DNA from: Tunturibacter empetritectus
Lineage (GTDB): Bacteria > Acidobacteriota > Terriglobia > Terriglobales > Acidobacteriaceae
DNA length: 64,000 nucleotides
Reading direction: 5' to 3'
Assembly: GCF_040358985.1 (NCBI RefSeq)
Contig: NZ_CP132932.1
Location: 1,488,001-1,552,000 of the forward strand
Made by a program: the position numbers and the translations under genes. The first letter of the stretch is position 1. Every line of letters starts with the position of its first letter. This document shows, in pieces, positions 34,060-43,311 of the stretch. The notes beneath the pieces are model-generated. The model was not told the DNA's origin, made no database searches, and was given only the letters and a program-made list of their open reading frames with translations.

Positions 34060-34545
34060 ATGAACATTCAGCGCCCGTCCCAACATTTCATCGCTCAAGG
34101 CCTTCTGGCTGGATTAATTGGCGGCGTGGGAGGTTCAGCAGCTAAGTTGATCGGTGAGGCTGTTTATCCTCCGAGAACGCAAGGGCAAGACCCCCCTCCT
34201 GCTGTCTTGGCGGAGAAAGTCGTCGGTCATCCGCTTAGTGAGACTCATAAAGAAATTGCAACCCAATTCTTTCACTGGACACTTGGAACGAGTATCGCTG
34301 GAGCGTACGGAGTGGCGGCGGAGTTTTCGCCTATCGTAACGGTTGGCTACGGCGTGGCGTTTGGGATCGCGGTCATGCTGGGTACCCATGAATCGACACT
34401 TCCTCTCCTGGGTCTCGACAAACCGCCGACGCAGCAGCCGTTGCGAGAGCACACAAGCGAACTTGCGACCCATTCTCTCTACGGTTTTGTCGTGGAGTTT
34501 ATTAGAAGGCGCCTCATTAAGCGGTGGAGGGCTGTTGCATCCTAA
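34060..34545 (+). CDS. DUF1440 (YagU-like) membrane protein
   Basis: 161 residues from the ATG at 34060 (AAGGA at 34044-34048). Pattern AGLIGGVGGSAAKLIGEAVYPPR, HWTLGTSIAGAYG and HESTLPLLGL...PTQQPLREHTSE is characteristic of DUF1440/YagU proteins, which have three or four membrane segments; E. coli YagU is linked to acid resistance. Alone on its transcript as far as can be seen. Confidence 0.88.
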   Translation: MNIQRPSQHFIAQGLLAGLIGGVGGSAAKLIGEAVYPPRTQGQDPPPAVLAEKVVGHPLSETHKEIATQFFHWTLGTSIAGAYGVAAEFSPIVTVGYGVAFGIAVMLGTHESTLPLLGLDKPPTQQPLREHTSELATHSLYGFVVEFIRRRLIKRWRAVAS

Positions 34546-34765
34546 TGACTGAGGCTTGATATCAGTCGATTTACAAAAGACATTCTTCCAGCAACTTGCT
34601 GCCATTGAGCATCAAAGTCGTAGGTTGCATGATGAGTATTGCAAAGTTTCATCAATGGGAAGAACCTACGAGTTTAGGTTGAGAAGACGGCTGGCAAATT
34701 CAATTCACTGGACGACATAAAATCGTATCGATAAAAGCATTTGCAGTAGAGGTCGCAAGTCAATC

Positions 34766-35773
34766 ATGAGCTCACCACCTGTTGTTGTGATTACGGGAGC
34801 GTCTGCTGGTCTGGGCCGCGCAATTGCGCATGCTTATGCCAAACGCGGCGCAAAACTAGGTCTTCTAGCCAGAAGTTCAGAGGCACTCGCTGCGGCTCAG
34901 CGCGAATGCCATGAGTTTGGCGGCCAAGCAATCTTCATTTCCGTCGATGTCTCGGACGCTGAGGCGGTGGAACGGGCAGCTAGCCAGATTGAGCAGGAGT
35001 TGGGTCCAATCGATATATGGATCAACAACGCCATGGTCAGTGTGTTCTCTCCAGTCAAAGACATGGAGGCATCTGACTACAAGCGTGTTACAGACGTGTT
35101 GTATCTCGGGTTCGTTTATGGAACATTATCCGCTTTGCGCCGGATGCTGCCGCGCAATAGGGGAACAATCGTTCAAATTGGCTCCGCGCTTTCGTATCGT
35201 TCGATTCCTTTGCAATCGGCCTACTGCGCGTCCAAACACGCCATCAATGGCTTTACTGACTCACTTCGTTGTGAACTGTTTCATGATCACAGCAACGTTC
35301 GACTCACCGCCGTACACATGCCCGCGATGAATACGACTCAGTTTGGCTGGGTAAAGAATCGGATGCCGCACAATACCCAACCCGTCCCTCCAATCTTCGA
35401 ACCGGAGATCGCCGCGGAAGTAGTAGTGGCTGCGGGATTAGCGAAACATCCTCGTCGTGAATATTGGGTGGGCGCACCAACGATCGCCGCGATCCTCGCC
35501 CAGAAGGTGGTTCCAGGCTTGCTTGATCGATATCTCGGCAGGACAGGATACAAAGCGCAACAGCTGATGGATGAGCCTAGCGATCCGAATGCTCCCAACA
35601 ACCTGTACGAACCAGTCGCAGGAGCGCACAATACGCGTGGCAAGTTCGACGACCGATCCAAACATACCAGTGCAGAGGTCTTCCTCTCCATGCACCGTAC
35701 GTGGCTTGTTCTTGGGGCTGCGGCTCTGGTCGGCGCAGGCGTTGCTGCGTTTGGCGGAAGGAGACGTTCGTGA
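34766..35773 (+). CDS. SDR-family oxidoreductase with a C-terminal membrane anchor
   Basis: 335 residues. TGASAGLG near residue 10, NNAM in place of NNAG near 90, catalytic pair Y153/K157 (YCASK). After the catalytic domain an extension of about 85 residues ends in a hydrophobic segment (WLVLGAAALVGAGVAAFGG) and RRRS, suggesting attachment to the membrane. Its stop overlaps the GTG of the next gene, so the two are coupled. Confidence 0.9.
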   Translation: MSSPPVVVITGASAGLGRAIAHAYAKRGAKLGLLARSSEALAAAQRECHEFGGQAIFISVDVSDAEAVERAASQIEQELGPIDIWINNAMVSVFSPVKDMEASDYKRVTDVLYLGFVYGTLSALRRMLPRNRGTIVQIGSALSYRSIPLQSAYCASKHAINGFTDSLRCELFHDHSNVRLTAVHMPAMNTTQFGWVKNRMPHNTQPVPPIFEPEIAAEVVVAAGLAKHPRREYWVGAPTIAAILAQKVVPGLLDRYLGRTGYKAQQLMDEPSDPNAPNNLYEPVAGAHNTRGKFDDRSKHTSAEVFLSMHRTWLVLGAAALVGAGVAAFGGRRRS

Positions 35774-36228
35774 GGGTAGACAAGAAAGGTCACTCGGAGA
35801 ATATAGCCCTTGTCACCGCAACTTCGGCTGCAATCCTGACTTTGTTACCAGTGGCGGCTCACCAGGTGGGCCTACTCTCGCACTTACCGGATCCGCCCTT
35901 TGCCATCTTTACCTCCGATGACATTACCGAATCGAAAGCAGCGCACCCATTAGGAATTCCAGACGGTCTTCTTGGGCTCGGAAGTTATGGGGGCACTCTC
36001 GCACTTATCCTACTTTCGCGACGACACCCGATAGCACGGAAGATGCTTGTCGTGAAATTGGTAGCCGATGGATCGGCTGCAAGTTTCAATGCAGTTAGGC
36101 AATTGGTGTCGTTCGGAAAATTATGTTCGTGGTGCACCGGTACGGTTCTTTGTACTGCAGCTATGGTCTTCGCGGGACGAAAACTCATCGCACAAGAAAC
36201 CGTAGTCGTGAGTCGGCGCCTCAGTTAA
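35770..36228 (+). CDS. VKOR-like (vitamin K epoxide reductase family) membrane protein
   Basis: 152 residues from a GTG at 35770 that overlaps the SDR stop (GTGA), with GGAG upstream. Four hydrophobic segments, the family-like GIPDGLLGLGSYGG, and a CxxC in the last part (GKLCSWCTGTVLC). VKOR proteins pass electrons from disulfide-forming enzymes to quinones. The outer loop cysteine pair of full VKORs is not seen, so it may be a reduced form of the family or need a partner. No DsbA-like gene is nearby. Confidence 0.8.
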   Translation: MRVDKKGHSENIALVTATSAAILTLLPVAAHQVGLLSHLPDPPFAIFTSDDITESKAAHPLGIPDGLLGLGSYGGTLALILLSRRHPIARKMLVVKLVADGSAASFNAVRQLVSFGKLCSWCTGTVLCTAAMVFAGRKLIAQETVVVSRRLS

Positions 36229-36240
36229 CTCTAACTTTAA

Positions 36241-36684
36241 TTAAAAGTAGAAGCCGTGGATCCTGTGGTGAGCGAACAGTTCAGCAAAAACAAGAAGTAC
36301 AGTTATAACGCTCACCCAAAACGTGAACTGCTCCATACGCTTCTTGTGTGCTGATATTGGAGTCAGACGCCACTGAGCTGACGGTCTTCGGCGAAGTCGC
36401 CTCACTTGCCAAAGAACGGCGAAATTGAGAGCCGCGCCAGCGAGAGCAAAGATCAGCATCGGCAGCCTAATCCGATCCCTATGAAAATCCTGCGAAGGAG
36501 CAGACGTGGCAATCGAGGTAACGAATGCCGCTAAGCCAATCGCGAAACGCATGCCGCTGGCTGCGATCACCGCAGTACAAACGCTTTGAAGAAAGGCGAA
36601 TGCCAGCGCCGACCACGCGAGAGCCCCGCTACGGGTCTCGATTCGCTCCATTCTCTGAAGTTCATCTACTGTCTGTTGCGCCAT
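36241..36684 (-). CDS. Small membrane protein, unknown function
   Basis: 147 residues with three hydrophobic segments (about 25-55, 70-95 and 120-140) and a start in MAQQTVDELQRMERIETRSG. No family is recognised. It converges with the VKOR-like gene, with only 12 bases between the stops. Confidence 0.6.
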   Translation of the reverse strand: MAQQTVDELQRMERIETRSGALAWSALAFAFLQSVCTAVIAASGMRFAIGLAAFVTSIATSAPSQDFHRDRIRLPMLIFALAGAALNFAVLWQVRRLRRRPSAQWRLTPISAHKKRMEQFTFWVSVITVLLVFAELFAHHRIHGFYF

Positions 36685-36932
36685 CTATCCATTCTCACAC
36701 CATTTGTCAGGCTCGTCTTAGAATTTAGCCGAGGCTTTTAAGGTCTGATTCGACGGTGTAAAGACATCATTGCGTAACTACACATCGATCAATGAGTTCC
36801 ACACGATTCAGCCGCGATTTCCAGACGCGGATTCAGCACAATCCCGGTTGTCGGAACCCGCAAAGGCGTGTGTAGCAATGAACAAAGGTGTCTTGCGCGT
36901 TGAACCGCCGCACGCTGCAATGCAATCTGAAA

Positions 36933-37440
36933 CTACAGATACTTAGCGACCGAACAATTGGTCAAATCCTCGGCGGTTCGATTCGGGACTGATCTGATCG
37001 GCTGTTGAAGCTTTCCACTTGCACGAAGAGTCGGCTTTGGACGGCGCCCTCCGATACGACCTTGGTCACGGGCGGACTCCAGGCCCGCTCGCGTTCGCTC
37101 ACGCAGCATGGCTCGCTCAAATTCCGCAAACGATCCGATCATCTGCATCATCATTCGGCCGGCGGGTGTCGTGGTGTCGATCGCCTCTGTGAGGCTGCGG
37201 AAACCCGCCTTCGCTTCCTGTATCCGCTCCATGATCGTGAGGACATCCCTCAATGATCGCGAAAGCCGGTCCAGCTTCCAGACGACCAGGACATCTCCTT
37301 TACGAAGATGGTCGAGCAGTCGTTGCAGCTCAGGACGATTCCAGCGCCCCCCGGGTGGCCTTCTCCCGGAAGCAATCCAGATGGGATACCATTCGTTACC
37401 ACTTTGTAGACTGTCACAATCCACACACCTCCCGTGAGGA
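36933..37440 (-). pseudogene. Broken serine recombinase (resolvase), copy 1
   Basis: The catalytic core is intact in part (WNRPELQRLLDHLRKGDVLV, WKLDRLSRSLRDVL, AEFERAMLRERT). The N-terminal YARVST strand with the active serine is missing. Just before the core, the frame changes at a run of six C on the plus strand (37347-37352), where another frame reads DCFREKATRGA. Further upstream is a separate small membrane-protein start (MANSREKKRLGWIDGLFIVL, ATG at 37495), so the fragment sits inside or against another gene. The C-terminal DNA-binding helix is also damaged. Confidence 0.8.
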
Positions 37441-37651
37441 CGATGAATAGCCCATCAATCCATCCCAGCCGCTTCTTTTCTCGCGAGTTTGCCATGGGTA
37501 TTTCGATGTTAGCCGACGCGGTCGCAGCTGCAAACTGGGTTCCCAGCAACGCCTCCCCAACAACCGGAGTTGTCGTCGGTAGCGGAGAGCTGACGTTTAG
37601 CGGATTAAGTCAAAGTGCTAAATGAGGTCATCTTAGATATTGTGGACGGAA

Positions 37652-38464
37652 ATGCTCAGAAGCTGTGTATGCCTCTTCTTGATCTTTTGCAGCATGGGGT
37701 CGAGCTTTCTTTCCGGTCAGGAGTTGCAGAGGAGACTTGACACGGAGAAGGGTGAGACACGCGATGCCCTATCGGCACACCCTCTCTCTTGGTGGACCAA
37801 GGACCTGTTGCGACTGGATTCGAGCGGAGATCTCATGCTTGGCTTTAAAGCACCCGACGGCCAACCTCTCACAGCGAAAGACTACCGGACAAAACAAACG
37901 ATAACCAAAGTGGGTGTCCTCGCAGGACACGCTATCCTTCAAGTACAAACCTCCATTCACCCGGGTCCGCGAGTGATCGCAGCAGGTTTTGCCTCTGATG
38001 ACGGGAGCGCTGGAGAGTGGAAAGATTTGCTTGTATCTACGGGGAGCGAAGGCTTATACGTCGAAATCTACGCGCTGCACTATGACGGAGGTGGGCTGAT
38101 CCATGAGACAACAGCGCAGCTGTTTGGATCGGGAGCGAATGCCTTTTTAGGTAGCTATGATCCAGATACTGGAAACGGCGGCGGTTGTCTTGACGGCTAC
38201 TGGTGGATCGACAACAAGGGTCCTCACGAAGTCAATTTTTCTCCCCTGCTCGAAGCAATCAAGCGTGAGATTCCGGCGAATTCCAGGTTCACTCCGAACT
38301 GCTGGGCTCTGCACCCTGAGACTTCTGAATTGAAGAGCTGGGTGCAACGTAGGGACGCCGAGTGTCGCGCTTGTGGCGGTCTCGGGGAGATACATGCTGT
38401 CTATAGGATCGAGCAAGGCGTCGCTAAACCCGTATCCGTTAGCTTCAAAGCTACCAAACCGTAG
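37652..38464 (+). CDS. Secreted protein of unknown function
   Basis: 270 residues from the ATG at 37652 (a TTG at 37640 is the alternative). A signal peptide ends near FLSGQE. The mature part is Gly/Asp/Trp-rich, with LSWWTKDLLRLDSSGDLMLG and GCLDGYWWIDNKGPHEVNF, and four cysteines, two in ECRACGG. I do not recognise a family. Probably periplasmic or extracellular. Confidence 0.65.
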   Translation: MLRSCVCLFLIFCSMGSSFLSGQELQRRLDTEKGETRDALSAHPLSWWTKDLLRLDSSGDLMLGFKAPDGQPLTAKDYRTKQTITKVGVLAGHAILQVQTSIHPGPRVIAAGFASDDGSAGEWKDLLVSTGSEGLYVEIYALHYDGGGLIHETTAQLFGSGANAFLGSYDPDTGNGGGCLDGYWWIDNKGPHEVNFSPLLEAIKREIPANSRFTPNCWALHPETSELKSWVQRRDAECRACGGLGEIHAVYRIEQGVAKPVSVSFKATKP

Positions 38465-38490
38465 TTCGGACCGATTGGCTTTCTTGTCTT

Positions 38491-38512
38491 CTCTGAAACG
38501 AACGTTTCAGAG
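38491..38512. terminator. Palindromic hairpin after the secreted-protein gene
   Basis: Perfect 10-base arms CTCTGAAACG and CGTTTCAGAG around AA, 26 bases past the stop codon at 38464. No T-tract follows, so it may be an mRNA-end stabiliser or a protein-binding site. A second, imperfect hairpin lies at about 38525-38555. Confidence 0.5.
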
Positions 38513-38756
38513 CAGTACGCTGCCCCAACCCTTTGGTTTATGAACCCAAGGGGCGTGACAACTCCTTACGACCTGATAGGCCAGGGCCGCTCCTCCAATG
38601 AGTGACTCGGTCTGGTAGCAAGAATCGAGAGCGATCTCCAATATTGAACAGGCTCATTCATTGCTTAAACCCAACATTGCTGTTACCAGGGGCAATCTGC
38701 CAGTTTCAGCGACCTGCTCAAAGGGACATGCCCCAGGGCCGTGGCGCGACAGCACG

Positions 38757-39803
38757 TTAGTTTTGGCTGTTCAGTTTGGCGATGAGTTGCGGTGTCCAAG
38801 TTGCTAACGTCGCACCGTTGGCATCCGCCTGCTCAGCAATCTGGTTGTAGAAAACGAGCAGCTTTCTGGGATCAAGCAGGCACTCATTGAGTGCGGATCG
38901 ACCATACTGTTTTTCAACCAGGGATGCCATCTCGTAGCCGACGGTATACCAGCCGCCCTGAATTTCGCCCCAGAATGGAGCCGCTCGCTTTCGGATCTCT
39001 GTATCGGGGGTCAATTTCCCATCGAGAATATCCATCAAAAGCTGCTGTATCGATTGAAGATCGACATTGAAGTGCATCATGTCGGCGTCCCACCGAGCTC
39101 GTGCTACCCCGTCATCTTCCCAATGCGGGTGTCGGTCCGCCGATCCCGCCGCGGCGAGCATCGCTTCCCCCTCGCCAAACCCACCGATCCATTCCATCGC
39201 TTTTTTCACATTGAGTGGCAGCCCGGCTTGTATCGCGTCCTGCTGTTTTTCGAGGCTTGCTAGCCCAATATGATGACATTCGTGGGCGACGGTATTCTCG
39301 AATTTGTCTTGAGACTGCTTTTCAAGGTAGAGGAAGATTGCGGGGCTCTCGCCCTGTTTAGCCCAGACAAAGCTATTGTGTACCGGCTTGATCTCAGGAA
39401 AGACGCGGGCGTGGATAGTTGCGCCGGGCGGCAACCACGTCAGCACGTTGGCTCCCAACGCAGCCATGTTTGCCTTTTCAAGATTGGTGAGCGTGTCGTG
39501 CCACTCTGCTCTCTTGCTGAGCGTTTCTGGCTGGAGAAGAAAGTGCTTGAATGTTTCGTCCGTAAATTCTCGCCCCATGGCGGCTTCGCGGTCTTTTAGC
39601 CACTGGTACGGAGTGGTTGCAAAGAGCCTTTGCCAGTCTTCAGGATTTACCGCTTGATGGGCGGCTTCCTTATCAAGGATTTGCAAAGCCTGTTCAGCTT
39701 CGGAAGTGTCCAAGGTGAGCTGGACTGAGGGCGTTGTTTGCGCGGTGGCCAACCGTACTCCACATAAAACTGTAACCAGAAAGACGATCGCTCCTTTGTG
39801 CAA
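38757..39803 (-). CDS. Secreted gluzincin-type zinc metallopeptidase-like protein (DUF5700-like)
   Basis: 348 residues from a TTG at 39803 (GGAG upstream). A signal peptide ends near RLATAQT. The zinc motif HECHH lies near residue 175 (NTVAHECHHIGL), and a second acidic motif GFGEGEAML about 45 residues later fits the glutamate ligand of gluzincins. The ends and length agree with secreted peptidases of the DUF5700 type. It lies between two resolvase remnants in the accessory region. Confidence 0.75.
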   Translation of the reverse strand: MHKGAIVFLVTVLCGVRLATAQTTPSVQLTLDTSEAEQALQILDKEAAHQAVNPEDWQRLFATTPYQWLKDREAAMGREFTDETFKHFLLQPETLSKRAEWHDTLTNLEKANMAALGANVLTWLPPGATIHARVFPEIKPVHNSFVWAKQGESPAIFLYLEKQSQDKFENTVAHECHHIGLASLEKQQDAIQAGLPLNVKKAMEWIGGFGEGEAMLAAAGSADRHPHWEDDGVARARWDADMMHFNVDLQSIQQLLMDILDGKLTPDTEIRKRAAPFWGEIQGGWYTVGYEMASLVEKQYGRSALNECLLDPRKLLVFYNQIAEQADANGATLATWTPQLIAKLNSQN

Positions 39804-39895
39804 GGGCCGCTCCTAAGAAAGATTAGCTACATACATTAATAACGTGCTTCGGGTGGTACTTGTTGCGACGATAGCTTTTCGCTAGGCCTGCCCAA

Positions 39896-40399
39896 CTAGG
39901 CTGAAGCGGCAGGTGTAAGGAGACGGTAGAGAGTGGCCGGATGAACGCTGAAGGTACGGGCGACCTCGCGGACGTGTTTGCCTTCCTTGAGCAGTCTTTT
40001 GGCGAGCTCGCGCTGATTTTCATTCATCTTCTTGGGGCGACCGAAGCGGACGCCGCGCTTGTGCGCGTCCGCCCGTCCGGTCCGGTGCGTTCGCGGATCA
40101 GATCACGTTCAGATCGGCGATACCAGCAAAGATGGTCATGATCATCTTGCCGGCGTGGGTGGTGGTGTCGGCCCAGGGTTCCGAAATAGATTGAAAGCGG
40201 GCGCCGACCTGATTGATCGTCTCGACGATTTCCAGCAGATTGCGGGTGGAGCGAGGCTTCCAGACAGTGACGATGTCGCCCTCGCGGAGCTGATCGAGCA
40301 TTCGGTTCAACTCCGGGCGGTCTCGGTACGCCCCGGAGACTTTTTCCCGGAAGACAGCCGTTGATCTTCGGTCGAGACCCTCGCATACCCTATCTTCAT
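39896..40399 (-). pseudogene. Broken serine recombinase (resolvase), copy 2
   Basis: Starts at the ATG at 40399 (GGGAGG upstream) as MKIGYARVSTEDQ, so the serine strand is intact. A deletion and frame change follow, with the core in another frame (FREKVSGAYRDRPELNRMLD, VWKPRSTRNLLE). Another frame change near 40098 leads to the C-terminal part, where RFGRPKKMNENQRELAKRLL and VARTFSVHPATLYRLL give the DNA-binding helix-turn-helix. It ends at a TAG at 39896-39898. At least two frameshifts plus a deletion mean it is dead. Confidence 0.85.
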
Positions 40400-41094
40400 T
40401 GAACCTGCCTCCCAATCCTTTTGCAAAATATATCGCACTCAGGATTCCTAATGCGAGACTCGCCCCTGTTCTCTCCAGGACCGTCAACCCGTATGGCAGC
40501 GTACACGCCAGCGGGCACAATGGATCTGTCCTGGGACCTCGCCGCAAGACGATCCGCCTCAGACCCTTCAGCAGAGGAAGGCAGACTTTGAGCGGTCGCT
40601 TCTGGCGACCCGCTTACCAAAGAAGAAATTCTAGCGACGCAGTGAGATCGGGCGAAGTTTGCAGACTGGCGAGATGGCCCTGTTCAACGATGGATGGCAA
40701 AACTGTGGCATGTAGCGAATGAGGACATTCCTTGTTTTGGTCCTGGGGCGCGGAGTTCGATTCTCATGAAGCACGATGGTCGAGGACAACTCTTCCATCC
40801 CAGTAAACCCCGTTCTGAGCAGTCAGCCGGAACGAGGAGCGCGCCCGGCACCATATTCGCTGTCTCAAGAGGCTCGGCTACAACACCTTCGCGGCTGAGT
40901 AGAGCGCCCTATTCTCAGAACAATGTCCTGTGTCATGCGTTGAGATCCACCACGGTGACTTTGCACTCTAGAAGCGTCAGTTCAGGGCAGGACATTTTTC
41001 AGGTCTAAACAGCTCTGTCTGGTATATGACATAAGCGTATACTCTCGTCACGACAAGGCGGATCGCACCTTTAGCCCGCCGAGGGAGAACTCTC
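40400..41094. other. Gene-poor stretch
   Basis: No frame of either strand shows family features or a ribosome-binding site except the one that starts the next gene (GGGAGAA before 41095). This is consistent with eroded accessory DNA. Confidence 0.4.
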
Positions 41095-41397
41095 ATGGCG
41101 AACGCGAAGGTGCTCCTGGTCGATGACGACAACACCATTCGATACAGTCTTAGCATGATTCTGGAGCAGCATGGCTTCAAAGTGAGCAGCGCGGCGAAGC
41201 AGATAGCAGATACAGGAGGCGGCCTGACGCTCGATGCGTCAACCCTGACCTTCAATCAACTTCGAGACATTACAACAGCTGCGAGTTCCGGGAAGGCCAA
41301 GATCACAGTGAAAAACCTCACCAGTCTTACCTCATTGCAACTCGGCGAACTAAGTGCGCTCGCCCCAGGCTTGATAGTCTTTGATTTAACGAGCTGA
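41095..41397 (+). CDS. Chimeric small protein: response-regulator N-terminus joined to another small domain
   Basis: 100 residues with GGGAGAA upstream. Residues 1 to about 33 are the first strand and helix of a receiver domain, with the acidic pair (KVLLVDDDNTIRYSLSMILE), but the phosphorylation Asp and the rest of the domain are missing. From about residue 35 comes a different sequence (LTFNQLRDITTAASSGKAKI, LTSLQLGELSALAPGLIVF), a small helical-strand pattern I have seen alone in small proteins. A deletion fusion is the simplest reading; a functional truncated adaptor cannot be excluded. Confidence 0.6.
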   Translation: MANAKVLLVDDDNTIRYSLSMILEQHGFKVSSAAKQIADTGGGLTLDASTLTFNQLRDITTAASSGKAKITVKNLTSLTSLQLGELSALAPGLIVFDLTS

Positions 41398-42031
41398 AAC
41401 GAAGCCGTACCGAATCCTGTCTGATGTGTTCGGCTTGATACTGAGGCCCGGACCCTAACGTAACGGAGCGGCCTTAGCCGGGTCTTCATCAATAAAGCCG
41501 AACGATCTAACTGCGGGTTCCTGAAAGAGCATCTGGCTTTCCTGCAATTTCGGGCAGCGTTGAAGGCCCTACTCGATTCAGACACAGACCCGGACTTAGG
41601 CAATTTGGCGGGATTGACTCCATTGATGTCTGCTGAGGGCTTTCGAGCCCTTGATCACTGACATTAGCGATGCCGATTGGCACATAGGTGACCGGAGAAA
41701 AGATGAGTCCCAAGGAACGCGTTTTTGTCAGCTTTGCATCGGCAGCTCCGCCATAGCCTGCAATGGAAAGACTCAAAAATCTTGGTAGTGCCCTCAATTG
41801 CTCCGCGAAGGGAGGCTGGTAGAGGTCATGCCGAAATGGCATTTCCGGACGCTCGACCTTTGGCTTGTCCATCTTGGCAACAGGTACATCCCGCGTCAAG
41901 TGCGTGTCTTCAAAGAGTTCGCGAGTCAAATGGTGCCCTCGCTTTTCCCAACTCTCCCGAAATGATCTGCGACATGAAACGAGCTCTCGTTGTCGATACA
42001 ACACCCCATCAACCCTATCAACAAAACGACC
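41398..42031. other. Stretch without a supported gene
   Basis: A minus-strand frame of 165 codons at 41507-42004 has no recognisable domain and no ribosome-binding site, and I do not call it. Nothing else is visible. Confidence 0.4.
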
Positions 42032-42793
42032 ATGAGCGATTCAGCCTTACACCCCTTTGGCGACGCGCTGCTCGATAATCCGATTTGGAATTCGCTCACC
42101 ACGAGTCACGCCCATCTCGCTGTAGGGTCCCATATTGGACAGGGCCTCGCCCGCCGTTATCCTGCCGAGGTAGGCCCACTCTCGGCTTTCCAGGAACCAA
42201 CACCGGCTGCATATGCGGACCTGGCCGCTATTGTCCCGGAGGGAGACGTTGCCGTTCTCTTTCTCGAAGACCAACCCGAAATTCCTGCAGGCTGGCAGCT
42301 TCTCCGCGGTGGAACACTCGTTCAGATGGTCTGCCCGTCGATTCCGGAACAACCTCCTCTCGACGACACAATTGTCTTGATGGAGGCGGCTGATATCCCC
42401 GAGATGGTTGCTCTAGCAGACCTCACTGAGCCGGGACCGTTTCGCCACGATACCGCCAAGCTCGGAAGATTCTTAGGAATTCGGGTCGACGGTCGTCTCG
42501 CTGCGATGGCTGGACAACGATTATCCCCAACCGGCTTCGCGGAAGTCAGCGCCGTCTGCACTCACCCTAGTTTCTGCGGCCGCGGATGTGCCCAAGCGCT
42601 TGTTGCCGCAGTCACGCGGAACATTCGCGCCGAAGGCCGCACTCCGTTTCTAACCTCCCTTGAGGCAAACACGGGAGCGGTTCGCATTTATCGGCAGGTG
42701 GGGTTTGTCGTTCGTCGCACTTTCCAGCTAGCAGTGATCAAGCCACCCTCGCCAGGCATCAAGCGGGTGTCGCGAATCTCGACTCTTCGCTAG
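42032..42793 (+). CDS. GNAT-family N-acetyltransferase (FR47-like)
   Basis: 253 residues from the ATG at 42032. The C-terminal third has the acetyl-CoA motif with VSAVCTHPSFCGRGCAQALV and the following EANTGAVRIYRQVGF of GNAT enzymes. The N-terminal half is less conserved, as in FR47-type proteins. The substrate is unknown. A strong hairpin follows at 42804-42829. Confidence 0.88.
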   Translation: MSDSALHPFGDALLDNPIWNSLTTSHAHLAVGSHIGQGLARRYPAEVGPLSAFQEPTPAAYADLAAIVPEGDVAVLFLEDQPEIPAGWQLLRGGTLVQMVCPSIPEQPPLDDTIVLMEAADIPEMVALADLTEPGPFRHDTAKLGRFLGIRVDGRLAAMAGQRLSPTGFAEVSAVCTHPSFCGRGCAQALVAAVTRNIRAEGRTPFLTSLEANTGAVRIYRQVGFVVRRTFQLAVIKPPSPGIKRVSRISTLR

Positions 42794-42803
42794 ACATGAA
42801 AAT

Positions 42804-42829
42804 CGGCTCGAACGGAATCGTTCGAGCCG
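42804..42829. terminator. Strong hairpin after the GNAT gene
   Basis: A perfect 11-base stem CGGCTCGAACG / CGTTCGAGCCG with a 4-base loop, 10 bases after the GNAT stop. There is no T-tract, but the stem is stable enough for a terminator or mRNA end. Confidence 0.65.
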
Positions 42830-43290
42830 TCATCTGGAACGGCCAACGTTTCAAGCTAGACTTTCTCCCGGACAACACATCGTCTCCAGCAAAAGCCGCC
42901 ATCAAGGAAGAAGTCAAAGATGCCTATTTGCCAATAATACCCACGATTAGAAATGCAAAAGCTATCGTGAGGAGCAGAACACGCTGCGGTGAGGCATGTC
43001 CCATCTGCTCCGGTAATCTAGTGTGCGTCTAAGCTAATGCATTTCAAAGCTCGACCATCGCGACGGGAAGACTCTGGATGACAACGTACCATTAGCGTAC
43101 ATCGACGAACCGAAAACATCCCAGATAGCCCTAAGTCATCCTAAATTGGTCTCAGTCTAAACTCTTTTGGTTTAGTTACTTACTCTCATTCTAAACCGCT
43201 TGGCATAATTGGAAGGTGGCCCTGAAAAGGCCGGCATCGGCGGTTCGATTGGTTCGGCTATTTTACCCATGAAGGGTAGAAGCCAAACGG
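42830..43290. other. Stretch without a gene, left of the tRNA scar
   Basis: A small frame beginning at 42796 overlaps the hairpin and is not called. The stretch holds a 6-base inverted repeat CTAAAC...GTTTAG near 43158-43176 and nothing else clear. Confidence 0.4.
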
Positions 43291-43311
43291 GGGTCCAATA
43301 AGGGTCCAATA
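43291..43311 (+). repeat. Tandem 11-base repeat GGGTCCAATA(A)
   Basis: GGGTCCAATA at 43291-43300 and again at 43302-43311, in the same orientation, about 80 bases from the tRNA fragment. A related single copy (GGTCCAATAAGG) lies at 19640-19651. The position and tandem form fit arm-type binding sites of a tyrosine recombinase. Confidence 0.55.

Noticed and set aside
41507..42004. 165-codon minus-strand frame
   Set aside because: No domain, no ribosome-binding site, and codon pattern unlike neighbours.
42796..43032. 78-codon frame after the GNAT gene
   Set aside because: It starts within a strong hairpin and has no recognised features.
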